DNA of 64,000 bases. Origin: Muribaculaceae bacterium. Lineage in GTDB: Bacteria > Bacteroidota > Bacteroidia > Bacteroidales > Muribaculaceae. A program made the translations under genes and the position numbers. The stretch lies in contig JAFLUA010000004.1 in the NCBI GenBank assembly GCA_022508985.1, forward strand, positions 100,757 through 164,756, given 5' to 3'. A model generated the notes under the pieces. That model was given only the letters and a program-made list of their open reading frames with translations, made no database searches and had not been told where the DNA came from. This document shows, piece after piece, positions 42,023-50,627 of the stretch; position 1 is the stretch's first letter; every line of letters starts with the position of its first letter.

Positions 42023-44857
42023 ATGCGCAGGATTGCAAAAAATATATATGTAGCGTTGGCGGTGCTCTTGTTAGGAGCCGGGCTCACGTCGTGCAACGAC
42101 GATATGCCGGATAACAGACAGCCCGTCGACAGCGTTGTCAGCGGCGTGGAATATGACAGCGACGGCAAGCTCTCGATACGTCTCGATATGGAGATTCCGG
42201 GCATGACGTCGGCTGCCTCGCGCGCCTTGGGCGAGAAGCCAAACTATGAAAATTTGACGCTCTATCTCCTCGTTTTCGACGATGATGAAGGTCTGAGACA
42301 GTACACCCGCATACCGCGTGTGCCCGATGCCCCCGACCGTCCTCACTTCGACCCCAATCAACCCGACGATGAGCATAGTCACTCCGAGCTGATAACATTT
42401 GATATCAAGCTCGAGCCTACCGATAAGCCTACTGTTATACACCTTATCGCCACCGACCAGCCCGACTTCAACAGGCAGGTAATATATGGTACGGAAGACC
42501 GCGTGATACCACAGCTCTACACCGACAATGAGCACGAAGCCTATTGGCAGCGCATCGACCTCGGCACCAACATACCGAGCCGCGAGAAATCGGTGGAATA
42601 TCTCGATGAGGAGAGTAAAGCAAAAGGCGAAAAGAACGAAGATTACGACCCCGAAGAATACCAAAAGGCGGAGAATATTAAGAAGATGCTCACGCACGTG
42701 CCTATGGTGCGTAACTTCTGCCGCGTGAGCCTCGAGCTCGGCTCGGGCGTGACCAACTTCGTGCCTACGGGCCTCTACGTGATCAATACTCTCGATTGTG
42801 GTACCATAGCGCCTTATTATGTTACTGCCGATGGCCAAAAAGGCTTTGTAGAGTACTACGAGCATAAAGAGCCTGGCAACGAGAAATCACAGTTTATAGG
42901 ACGTAGCTACGACGACATATCGGCACAAGGCCATGTGGGTAGCGTGCCGGCTGTTATCAATCTTATCAATACCGACCCGGAAGACCCTAACTTCAAGAGT
43001 AAAGATGAAAATCCTGAGCCGGGCAAGAATCTCTCTGTCTACTTCTACGAGCGACCGGCACGCGATAACACCACGGTGCGCACCTATGCTATCGTTAAAG
43101 GCCGCTATAACGGCAGTAGAGACGACAGTTACTACAAAATCGACCTCGGTTTCATAAAGGAGGGCGATGAAATAGGACTTTTCCAATACTATAACTTGCT
43201 GCGAAACTTCGACTTCGTTATCAAGATCGCATCGGTAGAAAATGCCGGCTATGGTAGCTTCAAAGATGCCATCAGCGGCGCCGTGTTCAACAATTTCTCG
43301 GCGGCGGTAGAGGCACGCAACATGAAGAGTATCAGCGATGGCGAAGATATGATTTTTGTGTCGTTTACGAGCTATGTGTTCACGCAGCCCAACCAAGTTA
43401 AAGACCTGCTTGCACAGTATCTGGTAGGAATGTCGGCCGGCAACCGCGGCACCATCGGCAACGGCCTGTTGAAATATAAGTTAGATCCGCCGCTGGGCGA
43501 GGGCGACGTTATAGCCTCGGTGGTTGAAAACATAAATACCACAGGCGCCGACCCGTGGAACACCTACACCGTGACAGGTATGCCTAAGCCCGATAGCCGT
43601 CTGCGCCAACAGACGCTCTATATCTATCGTGGCAACAGGGCAGCGGCAGGGCAACCGGTCGATTACGGCTTGTATCGTGCTGTTACCTTCTTTATGCACG
43701 AGCCATGGCCTCTGTTGCACATCGACACCTTCCCCGGCTTGTGGGATTGGGACCAGATTGAAGAATTGCCTAACTGGGATTGGACCGAAGACTACTATCG
43801 CGAGATAGGTCAGTCGAAAGGGTCGCCGTTGACGCTCTTCTTCGAGTTGCCTCCGGGCATACCTCAGGCGCTGTTCCCCCTCGACTTCGTGATCGAGAGC
43901 GACCGTCAGAATATACAGAATGCCTATGTCGGTAATGCCGTTGTGCAATCGGTGCCGGCTGAAAAATCGCTGTTCTACGTTAAGAATCCGACAGCGGAGC
44001 AGGCTAAACAGAACCCGACGACCTCGCGTATACAGTATGTAAAGACCGTAACGTGGGACCAGTATAACACCGAAAAAACAGCGGAAATCGTGGGCACGGG
44101 TAGTGCCGTTGTGCGTTGCCGTTTCCTCACCATTACCGACCTTGCTCAAGAAGGCGTGGGTAGCGACGACGGCAAAGAAGGCAATACGACGCACAGTAAA
44201 TCGACCACGAAGCTGAGAGTTTACAACGAATATTTCGGCCAGTTGATCGATGGTGATTGGCAGATGTATTACGAAGACGGCTTTGAACGTAGCACGCGTA
44301 CTTCCGACCCGTCGCCGCGCTTCTGGGACTTCAACTCGGCAGTATGGGATCAGACATTCGATGCTTTGAACAACACATCGCGCTCGGCATATACCGAAGG
44401 CACGTATGTGATGTACGACGAGTTAAGATTTATCGACGGTTCTAATAATACAAATAACTTTATACGTACTGCAGTCGACGCGGATACTATACGCTATGTG
44501 AGGACGCCTAACACTGCCAATAAGTTGCGCCACGTGCATACTTATAGCCCGGACCAGGAACGTAAGATACGTATCAATGTAGTATCGACCGACAACAACG
44601 GTACGCCAACGGCTCCGACTATCAATTTTACCACAACCCCGGCAAACTCGATAAGCGCGCCCGAGGCACCATCGCAGACATTGGTATCCGGCTCGAAAAC
44701 TACATACGTATATATTGTTACCGTGCCCGAGGAAGTGACAAATGTAACTGTCGATATTATGCCGTCGCAGAACAATATGCGCTTCTACCAAGTTGATTTC
44801 TATCCGCGCTGGGACGACTTAGCCGGCACCGAAGATGACAGCACCACCCAACCTTAG
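42023..44857 (+). CDS. Large fimbrial-locus lipoprotein, possibly DUF4906-type (944 aa)
   Basis: Lipobox GLTSC (Cys about 24). Opening strands KLSIRLDMEIPGMTSAASRA and LTLYLLVFDDDEGL fit the fimbrillin-like family. Around residues 230-250, HVPMVRNFCRVSLELGSG is the conserved strand block of large Bacteroidales fimbrial accessory proteins (DUF4906-like). The C-terminal half is beta-rich without recognised motif and ends in an acidic tail. It starts 2 bp after the preceding gene and closes the operon. A second tip or stalk protein is the best guess. Confidence 0.65.
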   Translation: MRRIAKNIYVALAVLLLGAGLTSCNDDMPDNRQPVDSVVSGVEYDSDGKLSIRLDMEIPGMTSAASRALGEKPNYENLTLYLLVFDDDEGLRQYTRIPRVPDAPDRPHFDPNQPDDEHSHSELITFDIKLEPTDKPTVIHLIATDQPDFNRQVIYGTEDRVIPQLYTDNEHEAYWQRIDLGTNIPSREKSVEYLDEESKAKGEKNEDYDPEEYQKAENIKKMLTHVPMVRNFCRVSLELGSGVTNFVPTGLYVINTLDCGTIAPYYVTADGQKGFVEYYEHKEPGNEKSQFIGRSYDDISAQGHVGSVPAVINLINTDPEDPNFKSKDENPEPGKNLSVYFYERPARDNTTVRTYAIVKGRYNGSRDDSYYKIDLGFIKEGDEIGLFQYYNLLRNFDFVIKIASVENAGYGSFKDAISGAVFNNFSAAVEARNMKSISDGEDMIFVSFTSYVFTQPNQVKDLLAQYLVGMSAGNRGTIGNGLLKYKLDPPLGEGDVIASVVENINTTGADPWNTYTVTGMPKPDSRLRQQTLYIYRGNRAAAGQPVDYGLYRAVTFFMHEPWPLLHIDTFPGLWDWDQIEELPNWDWTEDYYREIGQSKGSPLTLFFELPPGIPQALFPLDFVIESDRQNIQNAYVGNAVVQSVPAEKSLFYVKNPTAEQAKQNPTTSRIQYVKTVTWDQYNTEKTAEIVGTGSAVVRCRFLTITDLAQEGVGSDDGKEGNTTHSKSTTKLRVYNEYFGQLIDGDWQMYYEDGFERSTRTSDPSPRFWDFNSAVWDQTFDALNNTSRSAYTEGTYVMYDELRFIDGSNNTNNFIRTAVDADTIRYVRTPNTANKLRHVHTYSPDQERKIRINVVSTDNNGTPTAPTINFTTTPANSISAPEAPSQTLVSGSKTTYVYIVTVPEEVTNVTVDIMPSQNNMRFYQVDFYPRWDDLAGTEDDSTTQP

Positions 44858-44879
44858 AAGGAATTTTTCATGATACTAT

Positions 44880-44914
44880 AAGGCCCGTGAGTTGATAGCT
44901 CATGGGCCTTTTGT
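44880..44914 (+). terminator. Terminator of the fimbrial operon
   Basis: AAGGCCCGTGAG pairs with CTCATGGGCCTT (one G-T wobble) around a 7-nt loop and is followed by TTTTG, 22 bp after the last fimbrial stop. It cleanly separates the locus from the tRNA downstream. Confidence 0.8.
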
Positions 44915-44943
44915 TGAAAAAAGGTAAAAAGGGGTCGCTAAAA

Positions 44944-44975
44944 TTTTGCACGGCAACAAAAAAGTTGTAACTTTG
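44944..44975 (+). promoter_or_regulatory. Promoter of tRNA-Leu
   Basis: TTTTG (44944-44948) and TAACTTTG (44968-44975) are spaced 19 bp, matching the consensus on both elements. The tRNA begins 12 bp downstream. Confidence 0.75.
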
Positions 44976-44987
44976 CAGAGTGAAACC

Positions 44988-45069
44988 GCGCATGTGGCGT
45001 AATTGGTAGCCGCGTTAGACTTAGGATCTAATGTCTCAGGACGTGGGGGTTCGAGTCCCTTCATGCGCA
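44988..45069 (+). tRNA. tRNA-Leu (UAG)
   Basis: 82-nt class II tRNA. Acceptor GCGCATG pairs with CATGCGC; anticodon stem TTAGA-TCTAA encloses loop CTTAGGA (anticodon TAG); a long variable arm (TGTCTCAGGACGT) marks it as leucine; T loop is TTCGAGT. CCA is not encoded. Confidence 0.95.
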
Positions 45070-45082
45070 CACGATGACATTT

Positions 45083-45113
45083 GAGCGCTCAGAGTAATCT
45101 GGGCGCTCTTTGT
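45083..45113 (+). terminator. Terminator after tRNA-Leu
   Basis: GAGCGCTCAGA pairs with TCTGGGCGCTC (one wobble) across GTAA, followed by TTTGT. It is 14 bp after the tRNA. Confidence 0.7.
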
Positions 45114-45122
45114 CTCTGAGAG

Positions 45123-45176
45123 CTCTGAAACCTTTGAGCCCTCTGAAACCTTTGAGCCCTCTGAAACCTTTGAGCC
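45123..45176 (+). repeat. Tandem repeat, three exact 18-bp units
   Basis: CTCTGAAACCTTTGAGCC occurs three times head to tail, flanked by degenerate partial units (GAGAGCTCTGA, CTCTGAGAGTTCTGAGC). It lies in non-coding DNA between the tRNA terminator and the ilvE promoter. Confidence 0.85.
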
Positions 45177-45266
45177 CTCTGAGAGTTCTGAGCACTTAAA
45201 GCACAAAATTTTGGCAAAATGCTATTACAAAAGCGGGGGAGTGTAGGAAATCTTGAAAATATTGTA

Positions 45267-45274
45267 TATATTTG
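45267..45274 (+). promoter_or_regulatory. -7 box of ilvE
   Basis: TATATTTG matches TAnnTTTG and sits 25 bp before the ilvE start. No convincing -33 element is placed at the normal distance. Confidence 0.45.
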
Positions 45275-45298
45275 CAAGGCAATTAAAATAAAACAAAG

Positions 45299-46321
45299 AT
45301 GAATGCAGATATAGAATGGGGTAGCCTTCCCTTTGGATATTATCCCACCGATTATAACCTGAGATGCACCTTCCGTGACGGCAAATGGGGTGAGATTGAA
45401 GTGTCGCAGTCGGAAACACTGAATATACACATGGCAGCGACGAGCCTCCATTATAGCCAGGAGATTTTTGAGGGCTTGAAGGCCTTCCGCGGTGTCGATG
45501 GCAAGATACGCATCTTCCGTATGCGCGATAATGCCAAGCGTATGCAGGATTCGGCACGCGGCCTATTGATGGAGCCGATACCCACCGAGCTATTCGAGGA
45601 AATGTGCGTTCGCGCCGTAAAATTGAACGAGCGCTTCATACCGCCCTATGGTAGCGGCGCATCGTTATATATACGCCCGCTTGAGATAGGCATATCGCCG
45701 CGTATCGGTGTTAAACGAGCCGATGAGTATCTCTTTGTGGTGTTAGTTACCCCTGTGGGCCCCTATTTCAAGGGCGGATTCCAGAATACAAACATCTGTA
45801 TAATGCGCGAATACGACCGCGTAGCACCGCAAGGAACCGGCCGTTGGAAAGTGGGTGGTAACTATGCAGCATCGCTCGCAGCGAGCCATAAGGCGCATGA
45901 GATGGGCTATTCAGCCGTTCTGTTCCTCGACCCCAAAGAGAAGAAATATCTCGATGAGTGCGGCCCGGCCAATTTCTATGCCATTAAAGATGGTAAGTAT
46001 ATAACGCCGAAGTCGGATTCTATCCTGCCTTCGATAACGAATATGAGCCTTATGCAGCTTGCCCGCGATATGGGAATGGAGGTAGAGCAGCGTCATATCA
46101 CCGTTGACGAGCTTGAGAGTGTGAGCGAGGCGGCAGCGTGTGGTACGGCAGCGGTGTGCTCGCCTATCGGACGTATCGACGACCTCAATACAGGCAAAAA
46201 ATATCAGATATCAAAAGACGGCAAGCCCGGCCCTATCACCACAGAATTTGTGCGCAAACTCGAAGGCATACGCCAAGGTGAGTTGCCCGACACGCACGGT
46301 TGGATCACATTTGTAGAATGA
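45299..46321 (+). CDS. ilvE: Branched-chain amino acid aminotransferase
   Basis: 340 residues, fold-type IV PLP enzyme. It interconverts Leu, Ile and Val with their 2-oxo acids using glutamate/2-oxoglutarate. Seen: SLHYSQEIFEGLKAFRG near the start, the Schiff-base lysine block GRWKVGGNYAASLAAS, and ECGPANFYAI, which replaces the E-x-x-x-x-N cofactor motif. The length (about 340) is that of the eukaryote-like BCAT group common in Bacteroidetes. The stop overlaps the next start by ATGA. Confidence 0.93.
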   Translation: MNADIEWGSLPFGYYPTDYNLRCTFRDGKWGEIEVSQSETLNIHMAATSLHYSQEIFEGLKAFRGVDGKIRIFRMRDNAKRMQDSARGLLMEPIPTELFEEMCVRAVKLNERFIPPYGSGASLYIRPLEIGISPRIGVKRADEYLFVVLVTPVGPYFKGGFQNTNICIMREYDRVAPQGTGRWKVGGNYAASLAASHKAHEMGYSAVLFLDPKEKKYLDECGPANFYAIKDGKYITPKSDSILPSITNMSLMQLARDMGMEVEQRHITVDELESVSEAAACGTAAVCSPIGRIDDLNTGKKYQISKDGKPGPITTEFVRKLEGIRQGELPDTHGWITFVE

Positions 46322-46872
46322 AGCAAACATTCGACTATAAGTCGGTAATCGACAGATATTATCCCGCAGGCCTTAAGGTTCGCGGGATTTTATTGAGGCA
46401 TAGTAGCGCCGTCGCTGAAGAGGCCGTGGCCATAGCTAAGCGTTGTAGTCTCGACATTGATATAAACGATGTAGAGGCTGCTGCCATGCTTCACGATATA
46501 GGAATAATACGGACGAATGCACCCGGGATAGGTTGCTATGGCTCGGCCCCCTACCTGTGCCATGGTCCTATCGGTGCCGATATGCTCAGAGCGGTCGGAG
46601 CGCCAGAAAAATATGCCTTGGTGGCAGAGCGGCACACGGGGTCGGGCCTTAGCGAAGAGGAAATACGAGCCCGCGGGCTGACACTACCGCCGGGGCGCAT
46701 CTATATGCCGCAAAGTATGTTGGAGAAATTGGTGTGCTATGCCGATTGCTTCTATAGTAAGAGTGCCGATATGAGCCGCAAGTCGATAGAGCGAGTAGAG
46801 GCCTCGATGGCATCTTTCGGCCCTGAGGTGCTGGTGCGCTTCAGAGAGCTGCAGCGTTTGTTTGGGGAGTAG
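46318..46872 (+). CDS. HD-domain phosphohydrolase
   Basis: 184 residues from the ATG overlapping the ilvE stop; the start at 46300 in the track lies within ilvE. The HD signature is visible as LRHSSAVAEEA, MLHDIG and the later RHTGSGLS. Such proteins hydrolyse phosphate esters, often of nucleotides or tRNA ends. The substrate is unknown. Its last 32 bp overlap the 3' end of the convergent polymerase gene. Confidence 0.82.
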   Translation: MKQTFDYKSVIDRYYPAGLKVRGILLRHSSAVAEEAVAIAKRCSLDIDINDVEAAAMLHDIGIIRTNAPGIGCYGSAPYLCHGPIGADMLRAVGAPEKYALVAERHTGSGLSEEEIRARGLTLPPGRIYMPQSMLEKLVCYADCFYSKSADMSRKSIERVEASMASFGPEVLVRFRELQRLFGE

Positions 46873-48337
46873 GAAAGATTGGCGAACGACTGTTTCTCGC
46901 CGCTTTAGGCCATCCGAGTTTGTCTCTGTTGGCGAGTATTATCACGCCGTAGGCTATAGATGTGAGTTGTAGACCGGTAAAAGTAGCCAGACCGGCGAAA
47001 CCGCTGAGGCCGAATACCGACACCACGTAAACGACCGATAGGTAATAGACGCTGTATTTCAGTTTACGGATAAATAGATAAAGCACAACAAAGAACAATA
47101 TGTGGCCTATCAGGCCAATGTAGCCTATGTTGATGAAAACTTGCACGGGGACTACCTCGACGCCTGTTGCAACCTCATCGGCATTAGCTAAGTCGGTGTA
47201 ATATTCGTTGTAAATAATGTATCGGTTGATTGTGGTCTTTTCGCGATGCAAGAAACCAAGCCCTATGGCGGTGCGATTTTGGCTAATCATAAGGTCGACT
47301 TTTGGCAAAATCTGCGCCACGCGTCCCGAAGCAAAATTGGCAAGATCTTCATCGTCGACGGCCTTTGCCAAATCGAAGAATTGGTCGACCGACGACTTAA
47401 TGCGAAGGGTTGAATTGAATTTTTGGTCGTTATCGGGTAGAAGACAGTCGATGCCATACAGGGCAACAAGACCGAATACACCGAGAACGAAGAAGCGGGC
47501 AATTTTTCGCCACGAGCCTTGAAATAGAATAACGCCCGTAGCGAGGCCGATTATTACAGTGAAAGTCTGGCTTGCCAAGAGAGCCGCGCCAATTAGAGCC
47601 CATTGCCAGAGTCGTAACCTATAGTATCGAGCCACAGGCAACACGGCAAGAGACAATAAGAATAACCCCGGCGGGTATTTGCGGTAGATAGTGCCGAGAG
47701 GCAGAATAAAGGGGTCGTAGAAAGTACTTGTGGCCTCGTAGGGCATGTAAGTCTGCGGCACAAGGATATTGCCAGGTATTATAATAGCGTCACAAATATA
47801 AAACGCGCACATTATAAGGAGGTAGGGCATACACTTTGTAAAAAAAACGTGTATGTCGAAGTCTTTGCCTGCAAAAAGTGCTATCGGAACAATGATATAT
47901 ACAATACCGAAATAGTTGCGCATTATCAGGAGTTGAGTCGTAATCTTTTCGATCGACAGGTAAGCGAATATGCCTAAAAAGGCGAAATAGAGCACAATGG
48001 CAAGCAGAGTGAGTTTGAGGATACGTGGTTTGCGCAGAATAACCCAATAGACAAGCGCCAGCAACAATGCCAGGTCGGATGTCCATACAGGAAAAATATT
48101 CACGTTAAGCATTCCATAGCCGCCAAAGAATAATGAAATCATTATGAGGAAATCGTAGCGGTCGTTGCGAAAGGCTTTAACCCAGAAAATAGCAAGCAAA
48201 AGCAGAGCCGGATAGAAGTATAAGCCAAATAAGGCTAAACACAACATATACAGCAAAGGAGTACGCCAAGCCTGCTTCGGTAAGTCGAAGTAGGGGCGAG
48301 AGCTTGAGCCGTTAGCTATATTAAGAGCGTTTTTCAC
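46841..48337 (-). CDS. Polytopic membrane protein, O-antigen ligase/polymerase-like
   Basis: 498 residues with about twelve membrane helices and no soluble domain except a periplasmic loop of about 75 residues after the middle (around LPDNDQKFNSTLRI). The topology and the position downstream of wza-like and wzc-like genes (17-bp overlap with wzc) suggest a Wzy/WaaL-type glycan polymerase or ligase. Sequence motifs of that family are weak, so this rests on topology and context. It converges on and overlaps the HD gene by 32 bp. Confidence 0.65.
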   Translation of the reverse strand: MKNALNIANGSSSRPYFDLPKQAWRTPLLYMLCLALFGLYFYPALLLLAIFWVKAFRNDRYDFLIMISLFFGGYGMLNVNIFPVWTSDLALLLALVYWVILRKPRILKLTLLAIVLYFAFLGIFAYLSIEKITTQLLIMRNYFGIVYIIVPIALFAGKDFDIHVFFTKCMPYLLIMCAFYICDAIIIPGNILVPQTYMPYEATSTFYDPFILPLGTIYRKYPPGLFLLSLAVLPVARYYRLRLWQWALIGAALLASQTFTVIIGLATGVILFQGSWRKIARFFVLGVFGLVALYGIDCLLPDNDQKFNSTLRIKSSVDQFFDLAKAVDDEDLANFASGRVAQILPKVDLMISQNRTAIGLGFLHREKTTINRYIIYNEYYTDLANADEVATGVEVVPVQVFINIGYIGLIGHILFFVVLYLFIRKLKYSVYYLSVVYVVSVFGLSGFAGLATFTGLQLTSIAYGVIILANRDKLGWPKAARNSRSPIFPTPQTNAAAL

Positions 48338-50615
48338 CGCCGTAGCCGTATGATTTCTTAGCGGCCGTGCCGTTTATTACGATAGATAGTTTTTTGAGAC
48401 GTTGCTGCTCATAAATCTCATTAACGAGCTGAAGGTCGCTTAGTTTAGTGAAGTTAGCTCGGCAAACGTAAACAGCGGCGTCGGCGAGACGGTCGAGAGT
48501 GAAAGTGTCGCTCACCAGACCTATAGGCGCAGTGTCGACAATTATGTAATCGTAAATATTACGCAGCTCGGCAAAGAGTTCGTCGACTTTTGCGGAGGCG
48601 AGCAATTCAGCCGGATTCGGAGGCACCGGGCCGGCGCATATCACGTCGAGATTGTTAGCACCCGGCATCGGTGTTATTATTTGCTGTATGTTTACGTTTG
48701 ATGAAAGGTATTGAGTAACACCATATTGAGGCGCAATACCTAAATATTGAGCTATACGCGGGTTGCGAATATCCATTCCGACAAGCACTACTTTCTTGTT
48801 AAGCAGAGCCAGCGACGAAGCGATGTTAATAGAGATGAACGATTTGCCTTCGCCTGATGACGAGGATGTCATCAATACGACCTTGTCGCGGGGATCGTTT
48901 AGTACAAACAAAAGATTGCTGCGCATAAGGCGGAATAACTCGGCCGCCGATGAGTTGTTTTCGGCAGTCGCAACCAATTGCTCGCCGCTGTTGTCGATAC
49001 ATATTTCACCAAGAATAGGCACATCGGTGATGCGTTCAACCTCTTGTCGCGTTTCAAAACGATTGTTGATAAGTTTGCGGAGATATAAGTAAACAGGAGT
49101 GATTAAGAAACCAAAAATGAGAGCGATGAGCATTATAAGCTTCCCTTTCAAGCCGAGAGGTTCGCTCATGGTGTAGGCATCGTCGACAACAATACCCTTA
49201 GGATAAGCGTTGGCGAGCATCATAGCGGTTTCTTCGCGTCGTTGAAGCAGGAACACGAAAAGCTCTTGTTGAACGGCTTGTTGTCGCTTCATGTTAATCA
49301 CTTCGCGTTCTTGTTCAGGGATATTAGAGAGCGTAGTTTCGGCATGAGCCATTTCTTTAGACAGGTCGTTGATGCTGACTCTTGTTTCGTTTAGTGCGCT
49401 TTGCACCGACGTTATTATATTCTGTCGCATCATATCGATACGTTCAGAGATATTTCTAAGAGCGGCATTGTCGCCTTGCGCGCTATTCTCAACATCCATG
49501 CGCTCAAGGATAGCTTCGTTGTAAATCTCGATACTGCGTTGTATCGATTGATTATCTAACGAAGTAGGAATCAGAGCATAAGCATTCTGCGGGTCTTTTA
49601 GGAAGTTTAATGTCAATTTTATGATTTCTTCCTGCGTGCGCACAGCGATAAGCTGTTCTTCGAGTTGCCCTTTCTTCGTTGTTTGGTATGTAGCTTCCGA
49701 GACAACGTCAATGATACCTTTTTCTTGCTTATATTTTTGAATCTGAGTTTCTGTTATATCCAATTCTTTCGCCAGAATATCAAGACGGCTATCTATAAAC
49801 TTGGCTGTCAACTCGTTTTGGCCATTTTTCTCATTGATGCCGCGATTGTTATATTCTTTAATTATCTCGTTAAGAATATCTTTTCCGTAAATGGGGTTGG
49901 TAGTGTTTATTCGAAGTGAAATTACATTTGTCCGCTTCGATGCGATTTCGTTATTAACATTTTCGTCAAGCCCTTCGGCGGCGGCATCATATCCCGATAC
50001 CGAAATAGATGTTTTTAGGCTCTTTCCAGCGGCGTAATATTGTGTAGGAGTAAAAGTGAATTGGCCCAGAGGAGTATCGAGAGTGTAGGGCAGAGTTGCC
50101 TTCTTTACTTGAGCTACAACGTGGTCGTGCATATAAGCCTTAATGTTGGCCTTACCTTCGGCATTGACCTTGACGGCAAACTGGATCTTACTTTCAAGAG
50201 TGTCGAGCATGCCGGCTTGTGGTATAACCTCGAGTGGATGGTGTGGATATGCTAACTCCGAGCTCAGGAAATTCCGTTTTACTTTGTATTTTATATTAGT
50301 GCCCAGATTTCGCGTTACATCGCGGTATAAAGAATGTGATGATATGATGAAAATTTCATCTTCGACGTAGGCATCGCTTCCGAATAATGCTGCCATGCCG
50401 CCAAGGGCACTTGCCGCGGAGGCCATCGGCGATTCTTTTTCGGTAGATATGAGTACATTAGCTTTAACTGCGTATTCGGGCTGACGCACTTTCACATAGG
50501 TATATGCCAAAGCCCCGCAAATTACGATGCTGATAGCAAATAGATACCATTTAGAAAGATATTGCTTGATAAGTTCCGGAATATCAATGAATTCGGAGTT
50601 TCTATTTTGAGCCAT
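48321..50615 (-). CDS. Wzc-type polysaccharide chain-length regulator and tyrosine autokinase
   Basis: 764 residues. N-terminal Wzz domain with a membrane helix at about 20-40, a long coiled-coil periplasmic part, a second membrane helix at about 495-515 (LIMLIALIFGFLITPVYLYL) and a cytoplasmic BY-kinase: Walker A SSSSGEGKSFISINIA, Walker A' VVLVGMDIRNP, Walker B YIIVDTAPIG. The C-terminal tail SYGYGG has only two tyrosines, fewer than the usual cluster. Controls polymer length and export together with the Wza-like protein upstream. Confidence 0.9.
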   Translation of the reverse strand: MAQNRNSEFIDIPELIKQYLSKWYLFAISIVICGALAYTYVKVRQPEYAVKANVLISTEKESPMASAASALGGMAALFGSDAYVEDEIFIISSHSLYRDVTRNLGTNIKYKVKRNFLSSELAYPHHPLEVIPQAGMLDTLESKIQFAVKVNAEGKANIKAYMHDHVVAQVKKATLPYTLDTPLGQFTFTPTQYYAAGKSLKTSISVSGYDAAAEGLDENVNNEIASKRTNVISLRINTTNPIYGKDILNEIIKEYNNRGINEKNGQNELTAKFIDSRLDILAKELDITETQIQKYKQEKGIIDVVSEATYQTTKKGQLEEQLIAVRTQEEIIKLTLNFLKDPQNAYALIPTSLDNQSIQRSIEIYNEAILERMDVENSAQGDNAALRNISERIDMMRQNIITSVQSALNETRVSINDLSKEMAHAETTLSNIPEQEREVINMKRQQAVQQELFVFLLQRREETAMMLANAYPKGIVVDDAYTMSEPLGLKGKLIMLIALIFGFLITPVYLYLRKLINNRFETRQEVERITDVPILGEICIDNSGEQLVATAENNSSAAELFRLMRSNLLFVLNDPRDKVVLMTSSSSGEGKSFISINIASSLALLNKKVVLVGMDIRNPRIAQYLGIAPQYGVTQYLSSNVNIQQIITPMPGANNLDVICAGPVPPNPAELLASAKVDELFAELRNIYDYIIVDTAPIGLVSDTFTLDRLADAAVYVCRANFTKLSDLQLVNEIYEQQRLKKLSIVINGTAAKKSYGYGGEKRS

Positions 50616-50627
50616 GGTCGTCGTGTA

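Noticed and set aside
44988-45069. tRNA-Leu as an integration site for the fimbrial region
   Set aside because: No integrase and no duplicated tRNA end was seen at the left border near 31.9 kb; the fimbrial locus ends in its own terminator.
45123-45176. Tandem repeat as a CRISPR array
   Set aside because: Units are 18 bp, directly adjacent and without spacers; no cas genes nearby.
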